Shown one piece after another: positions 33,001-44,645 of a DNA stretch of 64,000 nt. The stretch comes from Panulirus ornatus (taxonomy: Eukaryota; Arthropoda; Malacostraca; Decapoda; Palinuridae). The position numbers and the translations under genes are program-made. Each line of letters opens with the position of its first letter. Position 1 is the first letter of the stretch. Below the pieces are notes generated by a model. It saw only the letters and a list, made by a program, of their open reading frames with translations. It ran no database searches and was not told the DNA's origin. The DNA lies in assembly GCF_036320965.1 (NCBI RefSeq), contig NC_092286.1:29184677-29248676 (forward strand), read 5' to 3'.

Positions 33001-33600
33001 AGGTGGAGGGAACGAGGAGAAGTGGGAGACCAAATTGGAGGTGGAAAGATGGAGTGAAAAAGATTTTGAGTGATAGGGGCCTGAACATGCAGGAGTGTGA
33101 AAGGCATGCAAGGAATAGAGTGAATTGGAACGATGTGGTATACCGGGGTGGATGTGCTGTCAATGGATTGAACCAGGGCATGTGAAGCGTCTGGGGTAAA
33201 CCATGGAAAGTTGTGTGGGGCCTGGATGTGGAAAGGGAGCTGTGGTTTTGGTGCATTATTACATGACAGCTAGAGACTGAGTGTGAACGAATGTACTCTT
33301 TGTTGTCTTCCTAGCGCTACCTCGCACACGTGAGGGGGAAGGGGTTTGTTATTTCAAGTGTGGCAGGGTGGCAGTGGAAATGAATAAAGGCAGACTATGA
33401 ATTATGTACATATGTATATATGTATATATGTCTGCGTGTGTATATATATGTATACGATGAGATGTATAGGTATGTATATGTGCGTGTGTGGACGTGTATG
33501 TATATACATGTGTATGTGGGTGGGGTGGGCCATTCTTTCGTCTGTTTCCTTGCACTACCTTGCTAACGCGGGAGACAGCGACAAAGAAAAAAAAAAAAGT
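30056..33600 (+). mobile_element. RTE-A copy, sense, long 3' UTR form, decayed
   Basis: Nearly full-length copy lacking about 45 bp of the 5' head. The N-terminal endonuclease ORF at 30182-30754 has GCLNVCGCNQDEKKGEIGSM in frame with SETKLKG, so the start of the domain is preserved here. A 30-bp in-frame duplication lies at 30415-30474. Further ORF pieces are 30751-31122, 31227-31748 and 31911-32585. The last has FMDLEKAYDSVDRDALW, GLQQGCVMSP and an intact FADD. C-terminal pieces are 32673-32861 and 32886-33185. The long 3' UTR includes both GCGCTACCTCGC-type motifs (33312 and about 33548) and ends in (A)n at about 33588-33598. Confidence 0.92.
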
Positions 33601-33602
33601 AT

Positions 33603-34515
33603 ACATGGGTGAGTGAGGTTAGGGGCTATTAGTCATTATTGGATTGAGTGCTCATTGAGTCGTGCAAAGGAGAGGATGTTAGATGCGAGTATTGTTAGAG
33701 GAATGGCAGGTGGAATGTCAGATCAATTTTTAGTGGAGATGAGTGTGAGAGTTTTGCTTAGGTTTTAGGTTAAGAATAAAGGATATGTGAAAAAGGTTAT
33801 GAGAATGAGTGAACTTGGGGTTTTGTGTAGAGGTACCAAGAGGGATAGAGGGAAGAATGGCATACAGTGACAACAAATGGAATATGGGGAGTAGAAGGTA
33901 TTTAAGAAGCATTGCTTACAAGTGCAGGTAAAATGTGTGGCATATGGAAGGTGGTATGTAGATGTATGAAAATGAGTAGTAATTGGTGGAATGAGAAAAT
34001 AAAATCACTAGTGAAAGAGAAAAGGATGCGTGGGTGGTCTTTGCAGGGAAGGAGTGCCTGTGATTGAGAGGAGTACAAGAGAAAGTAGCAGAAGGTCAAG
34101 AGAAATGAACAAGATTAACAAAAGAAGGCAAATGAGATTTTAGATTGATGAGAGTGTATGAATGACCTTTGGAGAGAATAAGAAACTGTTTTAGGAGGAG
34201 ATGAACCTTTTAAGGTGAGTTGGAAAAGTTTGGTTGACAGGAAGGAAAATGGATGGGCAAGTGGTAACGGTCAAAGAGGTGGTGGAAAAGAACTGAAGTG
34301 AATATTCAGGAAGGCTGCTAAATGTGTTTAATGGTAGGATCTTGGATGTGATGTCTTTTTGATGAGGTGGTACGGGAAGTGCCAGTGATGTGAATGGTAT
34401 TGTGAAAAGAGGAGAAGTGAAAGCCTTGCTTAAGATAGAGGGGATAGGATTGCAGTAGAGTTGATAAAGAATGGAGGTGGCACTACTCTTGATTGGCTAG
34501 TCAAGGTGTTTGACA
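33603..34515 (+). mobile_element. old RTE-A relative, endonuclease end to RT start, sense
   Basis: Diverged and frame-broken. GGCAGGTGGAATGTCAGATC at about 33703 encodes the MAGGMSD motif of the endonuclease. The KEK-like linker, GRFLQGK-equivalent and the GLDG-type region to about 34515 follow in the same order as in the young copies. It directly follows the 3' end of the preceding copy. Confidence 0.7.
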
Positions 34516-34834
34516 ACTGTATGGCAAACAGCCTTGATACAGCTATGCACATTTAAGCATTCCAGCTTGAGCCTTTGAGAAAAAATCGTCAATTTGTCTC
34601 TTCCTCATTTTGAAAAGTGACACTGCTATACTCGATTTGACGGTTTCCAGCCTTCTGGTCACAGCTCTGTTGGTGGTTCTTTTAGGAAAATTAGGATATA
34701 CATAGTTATTATTCTCTTTCCCTCATTCATAGTGTTATTGAATATTACAAGTGAAGTATAAACTTACCATTAGATTAGCCTAAGAATACATTTATAGTAA
34801 AAAACTGAACTTTGATTTTAATATATTTTTGTAG

Positions 34835-34998
34835 GCTTTGTCTGCATCTGACTTGAGTCTGGTTGTGTTTGTTTGTGAGCGTGTCAATCCACAGCAAGTC
34901 TTCAACATGACTCCGTGTCCCCTGTCTCAAGATGTCCTCCTCTCCCTCGTCAACCAACTATCCCATGATCTTTCCACGTTCACAGACCTCAAAATGAA
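34835..34998 (+). CDS. EDC4: EDC4/Ge-1 internal exon (fourth in window)
   Basis: The acceptor TTTTTGTAG ends at 34834; the donor GTAAGT starts at 34999. It opens on a codon boundary with ALSASDLSLVVFVCERVNPQ, matching the 'A-L-x-A-x-D-L-x-L-V-x-x-V-C-E-x-V-x-P' motif of EDC4. CPLSQDVLLSLVNQLSHDLS and TDLKMK follow, matching 'C-P-L-S-Q-x-V-L-L-S-L-I-x-Q-L'. These are consecutive helices of the C-terminal Ge-1 domain. The 164-bp exon leaves two bases, completed by the last exon to a Lys codon. No damage is visible even though the intron before it is 21.4 kb. Confidence 0.95.
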
Positions 34999-36625
34999 GT
35001 AAGTTAAACTTTCTGTTAGATAAGATCAATGTAGGTCATGTTAGTTTTCCATTATTATTTTTTATGATTACTCCAGTGTAAGGGAAAAAAAATGTCCCCC
35101 TTCCTATACATTTTTAAAGGTGATGTCGCTCTTACATTTTATTACTTAGTCATCTCTCTTATGGCTTTGATCACATCTGCTGATGCCTGGACTAGGAATA
35201 GGCAAGGTTCTTGGGGTATTTTAGGTCCATATTTTGGGTTCATAGGGTTTTGATCTTCTGAATGAGATGTGGCATTAATGAGATGTAGGAAACAGCCACC
35301 TGATCATGTGTTCGAGTGCCCTTTGTGACCGGAAATCATATATGTACACACATTTTTGTGCCTTTAACGGAAAATTTGGGCTTTCTTCTCTAGAAAGGTA
35401 AGAGCTAACCATCATGAAGCACAGGTGTAAGAAACACAGTGCCCAAAAGCAAAATACGTTAAAGGAAGTGGCAATCTGGAAGAGTAAGGAAAGAATGTTG
35501 TTTCCTCAAGATAGCCAGAGGCACACTGGGGTTAGGGGGTGCTCACATCATAAGAAACATTAATCTCATTGCCCAGATGTACAGTGATTTCACCCTATGA
35601 GCATCACATGCTCGTACCCACAATAAACCTTAGCTGTGTATTGCTTTCTAAGTATGTGGGGGTGGATTATGTTTTTTTGCAGAATTGATATTTGTGTGTT
35701 ATGGGGAGAGTGTTTTGCACTCGTGTTGTTTTCTGAGTGTGATTGGAGGTTTTTACTTTAGGGTTACACAAATCGTGTAGTGGACCCAAAGTCCCAACCA
35801 AAAGTTGACAATAATCTGAATATTATATATATTTTCCATCATCGGATGGTTACATCAGTAACTCAGCCTTGTTGGTGATTAGTCATCAGAGCCAGATGGG
35901 TATCTCTTTTTCCATGAAAAAATGTTTTATGTGTATTTCTTCATTTATATAGTATAGTTCAGGTTGTTTTGTGAGACTAATTTCACTACTGGATGAATTA
36001 TTATAGAATAATACATCATACAGAACATACAGGGAATGGAATTATGAATTCCTGAAGTATCTCATTTCTTCTTAGGCCACTTCCACTTCGGAACATAAAC
36101 TAAGAAGAATTGCAAAATTTCTAAGGGATATTTGTAATATGTTTTTATCACTTAGAATATGATCTTTGTAATAAATATAAACTGCAAATGTTAGTACACT
36201 AAGGTTTTCCAAATGTGTTCCTTGCTCTGCTAGGGACAGTTATGTGACCAGCTCATGTTTTAAGGTGCAAACTTTACAAGAGAGAAATTTTGAGCACAGA
36301 TTTCTCATAATATATTGTCTCTCCTCTAAAGTCTGACATGCAAGCATGAAATGTTCTCTCGGATAACCCCTTGTCTTTCTGGTGGGGTATCACTGACTTT
36401 CCTGATCTTTCTCTATCCTAACAAGTAGATCATAGCCAGTTGCTTGTTATGTGTATATCTTCAGCCCATCCAAGACCACAGCACTGATGATGTCATTAAC
36501 CCACTTGGTCCTAATCAGCCAAGGCCCTGAATTTCTGTAGGTTGCAAACTGTCAAGACACGCTTCTAGACTGGGATGTCTTTATTATATACTGGTATAAT
36601 TTTTTAGAAAAGTAGGTGAATGTAG
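34999..36625 (+). other. EDC4 intron, unique-looking part
   Basis: AT-rich sequence with no recognised element over about 1.6 kb. No ORF above chance. Confidence 0.5.
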
Positions 36626-36787
36626 ATATATATTATTTTTTTTTATTATACTTAATCGCTGTTTTCCACATCAGCAAGGTATCACCAGGAAACAGATGAA
36701 GAATGGCCCATCCACTCATATACCCATATATACACATAAATGCCCATACACACACATACATATCAACTTATACACCTATACATACAT
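36626..36787 (-). mobile_element. RTE 3'-end fragment, antisense
   Basis: Degenerate terminal motif TTAATCGCTGTTTTCCACAT, then CAGCAAGGTATCACCAGGAA, ACAGATGAAGAATGGCCCAT and a CATA microsatellite that runs straight into the next, sense-oriented copy. Confidence 0.75.
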
Positions 36788-37832
36788 AGGGGCAAGTATG
36801 AAATCTGTTGGGGATGAGAGAGCTTGGGAAGTGAGTCAGTTGTTGTTCGCTGATGATACAGCGCTGGTGGCTGATTCATGTGAGAAACTGCAGAAGCTGG
36901 TGACTGAGTTTGGTAAAGTGTGTGGAAGAAGAAAGTTAAGAGTAAATGTGAATAAGAGCAAGGTTATTAGGTACAGTAGGGTTGAGGGTCAAGTCAATTG
37001 GGAGGTGAGTTTGAATGGAGAAAAACTGGAGGAAGTGAAGTGTTTTAGATATCTGGGAGTGGATCTGTCAGCGGATGGAACCATGGAAGCGGAAGTGGAT
37101 CATAGGGTGGGGGAGGGGGCGAAAATTTTGGGAGCCTTGAAAAATGTGTGGAAGTCGAGAACATTATCTCGGAAAGCAAAAATGGGTATGTTTGAAGGAA
37201 TAGTGGTTCCAACAATGTTGTATGGTTGCGAGGCGTGGGCTATGGATAGAGTTGTGCGCAGGAGGATGGATGTGCTGGAAATGAGATGTTTGAGGACAAT
37301 GTGTGGTGTGAGGTGGTTTGATCGAGTAAGTAACGTAAGGGTGAGAGAGATGTGTGGAAATAAAAAGAGCGTGGTTGAGAGAGCAGAAGAGGGTGTTTTG
37401 AAATGGTTTGGGCACATGGAGAGAATGAGTGAGGAAAGATTGACCAAGAGGATATATGTGTCGGAGGTGGAGGGAACGAGGAGAAGAGGGAGACCAAATT
37501 GGAGGTGGAAAGATGGAGTGAAAAAGATTTTGTGTGATCGGGGCCTGAACATGCAGGAGGGTGAAAGGAGGGCAAGGAATAGAGTGAATTGGAGTGATGT
37601 GGTATACAGGGGTTGACGTGCTGTCAGTGGAGTGAATCAAGGCATGTGAAGCGTCTGGGGTAAACCATGGAAAGCTGTGTAGGTATGTATATTTGCGTGT
37701 GTGGACGTGTGTATGTACATGTGTATGGGGGGGGGGGGTTGGGCCATTTCTTTCGTCTGTTTCCTTGCGCTACCTCGCAAACGCGGGAGACAGCGACAAA
37801 GTATAAAAAAAAAAAAAAAAAAAAAAAAAAAC
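36788..37832 (+). mobile_element. RTE-A copy, sense, short 3' UTR form, 5'-truncated
   Basis: It begins abruptly after the CATA tract, within the GASMKSVGDERAW codons. The 306-codon ORF ending at 37616 includes fortuitous upstream codons from the microsatellite. The genuine part has intact FADDTALVADS, EVKCFRYLGVDLSADGTMEA and the complete RT C-terminal region. The short 3' UTR has a (G)11 run at about 37728-37738 and the terminal motif CTACCTCGCAAACGCGGGAG. It ends with AGCGACAAAGTAT and (A)n of about 25 at 37806-37831. It is very similar to the copies at 14932 and 46005, so it is young. Confidence 0.93.
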
Positions 37833-38862
37833 ATACATATAGTACACAGACATATACATATATACACATAGGAATATATACATGTACATATTCATACTTG
37901 CTTGCCTTCATCCATTCCTGTGGCTACCCTGTTCCCCAGGAAACAGCATCGCTACCCCCTGCATCAGTGAGGTAGCACCAGGAAAATAGACAAAAAAAGG
38001 CCACACTCGTTCACAGTCAGTCTCTAGCTGTCATGTGTAGTACACCGTAACCACAGCTCCTTATCCACATCAGTCCACTGACAGCACGTCAACCCTGGTA
38101 TACTGCATCATTCCAGTTCACTCTATTCCTTGCATGCCTTTCACCCTCCTGTATGCTCAGGCCCCGAGTGCTCAAAATCTTTTTCACTCCATCCTTCCAC
38201 CTCCAATTTGGTCTCCCACTTCTCCCCATTCCCTCCATCTCTGACACATATATCCTTTTTGTCAATCTTTCCTCACTCATTCTCTCCATATGTCACACCA
38301 TTTCAATACACCCTCTGCTGCTCTCTCAACCACACTTTTTATTTCCACACATCTCTCTTACCCTTTCATTACTTACTCGATTAAACCACTTTACACCACA
38401 TAATGTCCTCAGACATTTCATTTCCATCACATCCACCCTCCTCTGTACAACCCTATCCATAGCCCATGCCCCGTAACCATATGATATTGTTGGAACTACT
38501 ATTCCTTCAAACAAACCCATTTTTTTTCCGAGATAACATTCTCTCCTTCCACACATTCTTCATCACTCCCAAAACCTTTGTCCCCTCCTCCACCCTGTGA
38601 CTCACTTCGGCTTCCATGGCTCCATTCGCTGCTAAGTCCTTCCCAGATATCTAAAAATCTAAAACATTTCACTTCCTTCAATTTTTCTCCATTCAAACCT
38701 ACATCCCAATTAACTTGTCCCTTAACCCCACTGAAGCTAATATCCTTTGTTCTTATTCACATTTACTTTCAACTTCCTCCTTTCACGCTTTTTCAAACTC
38801 AGTCTCCAGCTTCTGCAGTTTCTCACACAAATCAGCCACCAGAGATTTATCAGCAAACAATG
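37833..38862 (-). mobile_element. old RTE-A relative, antisense, 3' UTR and RT C-terminus
   Basis: CATA tract, CATCAGTGAGGTAGCACCAG, then CTCTAGCTGTCATGTGTAGT and RT C-terminal coding sequence on the minus strand (ERMSEERLTKRIYVSEMEG at about 38230-38285; VVPTISYGYGAWAMDRVVQR with the Cys lost at about 38450-38510). It breaks off near the start of the palm region at about 38862. Confidence 0.85.
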
Positions 38863-39000
38863 TGGACTGGATAGTTGTAATAGATTATAACAATTTACTC
38901 AAGAGAGCTGAGGATCTAATAGTACTACCACGCACTGGCCTATCATGTGACAGAACGGGGTTTGAATCCTTGACTTCCATAGGTAAAAAAATTTTTATTG
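38863..39000. mobile_element. possible tRNA-derived SINE piece
   Basis: GGTTTGAATCC at 38959-38969 fits a polymerase III B box with one mismatch, and an A-rich tract with T run follows at 38985-38999. I do not see a convincing A box, so this is only a suggestion. Confidence 0.3.
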
Positions 39001-39019
39001 TTTATATATATGTGTATGA

Positions 39020-39278
39020 AGGTTTATAAAGGTTATTGGAAAAAAGGAAATGATATAGGGAGAAATAGGGTGGTGAGATATAGGTGGCTTGGAAAAGGAG
39101 CTTGTGGGTAGAGTGTATAGTATATGAGATGTCAAAGATGGGTATGTTTGATGGTATAGTACTGTGGGTGGTATTATATGGATTTGAGGCATGGGCCCTA
39201 GATGACAAAATATAGAAGAGGTAAATGTTTTAGAAATGAAATGTTTAAGGATGCTTTTGTGTTAAGGTTTGATTATAT
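39020..39278 (+). mobile_element. old RTE-A-type RT fragment, sense
   Basis: Contains KMGMFDGIV-like codons (about 39135-39160), LYGFEAWALDD (about 39175-39205) and an EMKCLR-like piece (about 39233-39250), the region equivalent to FEGIVVPTMLYGCEAWAMD in young copies. Stops interrupt it. Confidence 0.65.
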
Positions 39279-39280
39279 CT

Positions 39281-39483
39281 TGATTATATCTTCATTCTCC
39301 CCATCCCTGTCCTTCATCCTGTCCAGTTACTTGATTACATCTTCATTCTCCCCATCCCTGTCCCATATCCTGTCCAGTTACTTGATTATATCTTCATTCT
39401 CCCCATCCCTGTCCTTCAACCTGTCCAGTTACTTGATTACATCTTCATTCTCCCCAGCTCTGTCCCTTATCCTGCCCAGTTAC
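39281..39483. repeat. minisatellite, 51-bp unit, 4 copies
   Basis: Four tandem units beginning TTGATTATATCTTCATTCTC and ending CTGTCCAGTTAC. They are pyrimidine-rich on the + strand and differ at a few positions (TATATC/TACATC, CCATCC/CAGCTC). As 51 is divisible by 3, a 17-residue repeat stays open in one frame; I see no reason to think it is translated. It lies 345 bp upstream of the last EDC4 exon. Confidence 0.9.
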
Positions 39484-39827
39484 ATTTCTCATATTCTTAG
39501 ATTGGCTGCTATGAACAGCTGCATTTTTAATGATATAGTAGATAGGTTTCTTAGGTTTCTTTTTCCGTAAGTGGCTTGAAGTTTGTTTCCTTGCTTATAA
39601 GCAGTGATGAATCTCCACCCCCCCCCCCTTTTTTTTTTGTGTGTGTGTAAAGCTTTGTAGTGTTTTGCCAAATATTGTAAATGAGAACTTTCTACCTTTT
39701 AGTCTTTGAAATGGGTTTGGTAGATTGATCATGTTTTGAATGTTTGAAACAGTATGTTTATTAACATGAATAGTCATTTTTGGCACTCTAACCTCAAGCT
39801 GTTGTAACAAATCTATTTTCTCCTCAG
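39484..39827 (+). other. EDC4 last intron end
   Basis: Unique intronic DNA with a (C)9(T)10 and GT run at about 39619-39648, ending in the pyrimidine-rich acceptor TCTATTTTCTCCTCAG at 39827. Confidence 0.6.
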
Positions 39828-40002
39828 GTACTTGGAGGAAGCTGTGATGAACTTGGATGCATCCCACCCTGTAACTCGTGAACACATGCGTCCTGTCTTA
39901 CAGGGATTTCAGCGTAACCTACACACATATCTGTCAGCAAATCCTAATCACAAGAAAGTAAAGATGCTTCTCATGGCTGTCAACCACCTTGTTGCCTTGT
40001 AG
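39828..40002 (+). CDS. EDC4: EDC4/Ge-1 terminal coding exon
   Basis: The first base completes a Lys codon from the previous exon. The frame runs YLEEAVMNLDASHPVTREHM, matching 'Y-L-E-E-A-V-M-x-L-D-x-x-x-P-x-T-R-x-H-M', and ends KMLLMAVNHLVAL with TAG at 40000-40002. This is the last helical segment of the Ge-1 domain. The length after YLEEA is within a few residues of the vertebrate proteins as I remember them, so the C-terminus looks complete. All five exons together give a continuous frame of 289 codons plus stop. Confidence 0.95.
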
Positions 40003-43000
40003 ACCATTAGATATTAGCTTTGAGATGTAAATACTTTACCCTTACAAAGCCTGTTAGGTGCAAATCACTTAACCTGTCTTTCAGGTGTAAGTAACTTCTG
40101 CTCTGTCAGCAGAAAATCATTTAACTTCCTCTTTTTCTATCATGTATCATAATTATATTTCCACCACTTGTGTGATATGTAAATCAATTTTCTTATATGT
40201 CGTGAATTTAAATAATCTTTTGTGTTACCTGCCTGTAGATCCATTTGCCACTGCTCAAAACCTTTTTAATTGTTAGATTCTTAATCCTGCCTAGCATTTG
40301 AAAATCTTATTAATCCTTTTCATACACCTCATCATCTAGGAGGCTAATGGCTGCATTTTGATCTTCGTAGACAAACAGATACAGTTGTGGCATATAGTAA
40401 TGCATTAAGCCTTTTACCATGTGTTTTGGGAGGGGTTTAATTTTATTCTTTCAAGGGATTATCCCTTTACACTTTTATGGTTAGGTTATAATACGAAAGT
40501 GTAGGTAAAAGGAAGTCCGTCCCCTAAATAGGTTTATAATGATAACTAGGTATTGGGATTCCTGTATTCATTGTGGAGATAATGCAGGGACTAGTGTGTA
40601 GAATGAGGGAACCTTTCTTGTAGTGCACAGGCAGGAAATATCACTGTTAGTATTTCTAAAGTTCTTATCAAACTTTACTTTGAACATGTAAGGATTCTCA
40701 TTGGTTTTCAAAGCATGCATATTATAATTGGAGAAGCTTCGTCAAGTATGTTTTACATTCATGTAGTGTTACTGATTTTATTGTTACTCTCATTTATTAA
40801 ATGGTGCTTCCAGCACGTATCATTGATTATCTGCTTACAATATTTTCTTACAATATTGCCTCTAGTTGACTCGCATCTTTTTTATCTGATGAGTATTGTA
40901 TTTTGAGGTTGTTGAACATAATATATGTAAAAAAGAAAACTAAACAGTCCAACTAAAATAATTATAGTTGGATGGAAGGTGCTATTTGTCCATTGTAACA
41001 TATTTGCAACTTGTATGTTTTGTAGAGTTGATACCCAGTCTTGTAGATAGCTCCTTGAGGGAGGAGGAAGGCTCAGTGCTGATTTTGTAAATTCTCTGTA
41101 ACTGGGTTGAAGTAAACATGAACAGTTTATGCACTATGATTGTCATACATTTTTTAAGTACTTCAGTTTCTTCTATCAGCACACAAGTCTTGTGTTTACT
41201 GGTTGTTTCTCCAGGAATATGATTAACCTGTCATTTTTATTTGTCCTAGGTCATGGGTTTGCACCATATATGTTTGTGAAATTTTGTATGACGATCTTAT
41301 GCATTGTTTTGATTGCACTTGGTATGCCAGTGCTTTTATTAAGATATGAGGTTGAAATCTCATACATTGTTTATAGCTTACCAGTGCATTCTGTACTCAC
41401 TCACATATTAACATATAAGCTGCATAAATGTATAATTTGTCAGCATGCAATCCACAGAGTGAAACATATTCAGATATTTTTTCTTTTCCCTTATGGGCGG
41501 ATGAATGCATTCTTTGCAGATTTTATGCTGAAAGCACAGTGGTTACTGACAAGTAGTCAGCAGATTTTATTTGATTAATTATGTTATACTTGCAAAATAC
41601 TGTTTTCAACTTTATATGGGTGTTTGGATTATCCTTGGGTATGTAATTGTTCATGTTGGGGAATATTCAGTCACATATTATTTGTGTAGAACTGGTGGAA
41701 TTTGTGTAAGTTTTGTGGTTTCTTTCAGATTCATTTAATTACAAGTTAATTTAGAGCTAACACCACTTATTGTACAAAGCCATTTTATTTCAGATGTTGG
41801 TGAATGAGTTAGGGAGACCTTTGAAGAAGTAAGAATAACTTCATAAAAGTAGTGCTGTTCAATCTGTTATTCCTTCTTATGTATATTAGAGTGATGGTGG
41901 AAGTATCAGAATTTCATTTTAAGAAGTTTTACAAATGAGTAATGTTTATATCTCATTGAAATAAAATGCTTGTTACTCATTAGTTAGAGAGGACTACAAT
42001 ATCAGTTCAAAACTTTTATGCTTCAGGTGCCTTATAAGAATTGAAATATATCTTTAAAAAAGGTGAAAGTTTTATTGGAATTATCGACAAGGTATCTGTG
42101 AAACTTTGAAATTATAAAGTTTGATACAAGTTATATACTCATTAGCTTTATTTTGTCAGTATTTCCCAAATATTTACAGAAATTACCTAACATAACTCAG
42201 GTATTGGCATAATGAGTACATAATGAGTAACCAATAAGAGGCATATAAGTGCTTTTCATTACATTATTTTTATGATTCACTCTTCAGCCTTGAAGGAATT
42301 GTTTCCTTTTAAGATGATATTAATGTCCAGTTTTGCAGCATATAAATCATTGTAGAAGTATGTCCCACCTTGGTGATTGTATCTAGTGTGTTTATATTAA
42401 TACATTAAGTGAATTTTATATAATCAAGGTTGAATTCAATTCTTATTAGTGTGAATGTAGTTCTATTTTTGTAATCTTTTGTAGCATGTTTATTCTGTAC
42501 TGAGAAAGTTTTATGAAAAGGAGTTCTTCATTTAAAATTTAGATATTTATATCCACTATACTCAGCATAAATGATTGTATATGAATGTGATACTAATGTA
42601 CAGTGGGAAGTTGTAGTTCAGATCCTCGTTCACGAAAGTTTACCAGTTTTGAACATCCAGGTACATTACTTAATAATAAATCATGTTTTTTTTTTATATA
42701 TGTATGAGTTTGACATTGTTTAACTCTTAATTTGTCGTATATCCATGGCTAAGACATTGCTTGTATCTAAACTATGATATGATTATAAACTTCTATATCA
42801 TGATAGCTTTTGAACATGATAATTATGATAGCTGAGCTGTCCCTGAATGGTCAAGGTGCTGGTAATATAAAACCACCAGTTATGTGCATAATCTAGGTGT
42901 TGTAAGAGATCATGTTCCTTTACATTTTTTTTTGTTTTTTATTCTTTAAGAATTCTGTGAGAGACCATTAAGACTAGGTTGTCAGTAGACAAAATTAGTT

Positions 43001-43145
43001 TCGTACTTAGCTAAATGGTCATTTCTTTCATCCATACAATATTTTCTTGTATTTACAGATGTATCATTTGGTTTTCTTTTTTTATGGATAAGTTAATTAT
43101 TTAATAAAAAAGACTTTCATTTTCCATTCTAATAATTAAGTATTG
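40003..43145 (+). other. EDC4: probable EDC4 3' UTR, long and repeat-free
   Basis: AT-rich sequence following the stop codon with no transposon for 3.1 kb. Candidate polyadenylation signals AATAAA are at 41960-41965, 42675-42680 and 43103-43108. A TGTAAATA element, fitting the Pumilio-binding consensus TGTANATA, is at 40026-40033. The 149-codon ORF at 41129-41578 has no recognisable domain and is taken as chance. Which poly(A) site is used cannot be told from sequence alone. Confidence 0.6.
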
Positions 43146-44645
43146 TATACTATAAGTGCCATTGTACAAAGGCAAAGGGGATAAAAGTGAGTGCTCAAAT
43201 TACAGAGGTATAAGTTTGTTGAGTATTCCTGGTAAATTATATGGGAGGGTATTGATTGAGAGGGTGAAGGCATGTACAGAGCATCAGATTGGGGAAGAGC
43301 AGTGTGGTTTCAGAAGTGGTAGAGGATGTGTGGATCAGGTGTTTGCTTTGAAGAATGTATGTGAGAAATACTTAGAAAAGCAAATGGATTTGTATATAGC
43401 ATTTATGGATGTGGAGAAGGCATATGATAGAGTTGATAGAGATGCTCTGTGGAAGGTATTAAGAATAAATGGTGTGGGAGGCAAGTTGTTAGAAGAGTGA
43501 ATAGTTTTTGTCGTGGATGTAAGGCATGTGTACATGTAGGAAGGGGTGTGTGATGTCTCCATGGTTGTTTAATTTGTTTATGGATGGGGCTGTTAGGGAG
43601 GTGAATGCAAGAGTTTTGGAAAGAGGGGCAAGTATGCAGTCAGTTGTGGATGAGACAGCTTGGGAAGTGAGTCAGTTGTTTTTCACTGATACAGTGCTGG
43701 TGGCTGATTCATGTGAGAAACTGCAGATGCTGGTTACTGAGTTTGGTAAAGTGTGTGAAAGAAGAAAGCTGAGAGTAAATGTGAATAAGAGCAAGGTTAT
43801 TAGGTACAGTAGGGTTGAGGGACAAGTCAATTAGGAGGTAAGTTTGAATGGAGAAAAACAGGAGGAAGTGGTGTTTTGGATATCTGGGAGTGGATTTGGC
43901 AGCGGATGGAACCATGGAAGCAGAAGTGAATCATAGGGTGGGGGAGGGGGCGAAAATTCTGGTAGCGTTGAAGGATGTGTGGAAGTCGAGAACATTATCT
44001 CGGAAAGCAAAAATGGGTATGGTTCCAACAATGTTATAAGTTGCGAGGCGTGGGCTATGGATAGAGTTGAGGACAATATGTGGTGTGTGGTGGTTTGATC
44101 AAGTACGTAATAATAGGGTAAGAGAGATGTATGGTAATAAGAGTGTGGTTGAGAGAGCAGAAGAGGGTGTTTTGAAATGGTTTGGTCACATGGAGAGAAT
44201 GAGTGAGGAAAGATTGACCAAGAGGGCATATGTGTCAGAGGTGGAGGGAATGAGGAGAAGTGGAAGACCAAATTGGAGGTGGAAAGATGGAGTGAAAAAG
44301 ATTTTGAGTGATCGGGGCCTGAACATGCAGGAGGGTGAAAGGCATTCAAGGAATAGAGTGAACTGGAACGATGTGGTATACCGGGGTCGATGTGCTGTCA
44401 GTGGATTGAATCAGGGCATGTGAAGCATCTGGGGTAAACCATGGAAAGTTCTGTGGGGCCTGGTTGTGGAAAGGGAGCTGTGGTTTTGGTGCATTATTAC
44501 ATGACAGCTAGAGACTGAGTGTGAATGAATGTGGCCTTTGTTGTCTTTTCTTAGCGCTACCTCACGCACATGAGGGGGGAGGGGGTTGTTATTTAATGTG
44601 TGGTGAGGTGGCGATGGGAATGAATAAAGGCAGATATTATGAATT

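Noticed and set aside
36696..37616. 306-codon ORF as a complete gene
   Set aside because: The first ~30 codons are microsatellite and an unrelated antisense tail; the remainder is the 3' half of RTE-A RT only.
41129..41578. 149-codon hydrophobic ORF, membrane-protein-like
   Set aside because: AT-rich DNA within the probable EDC4 3' UTR readily gives Phe/Leu/Ile-rich frames; no family match, and it has no splice or promoter context of its own.
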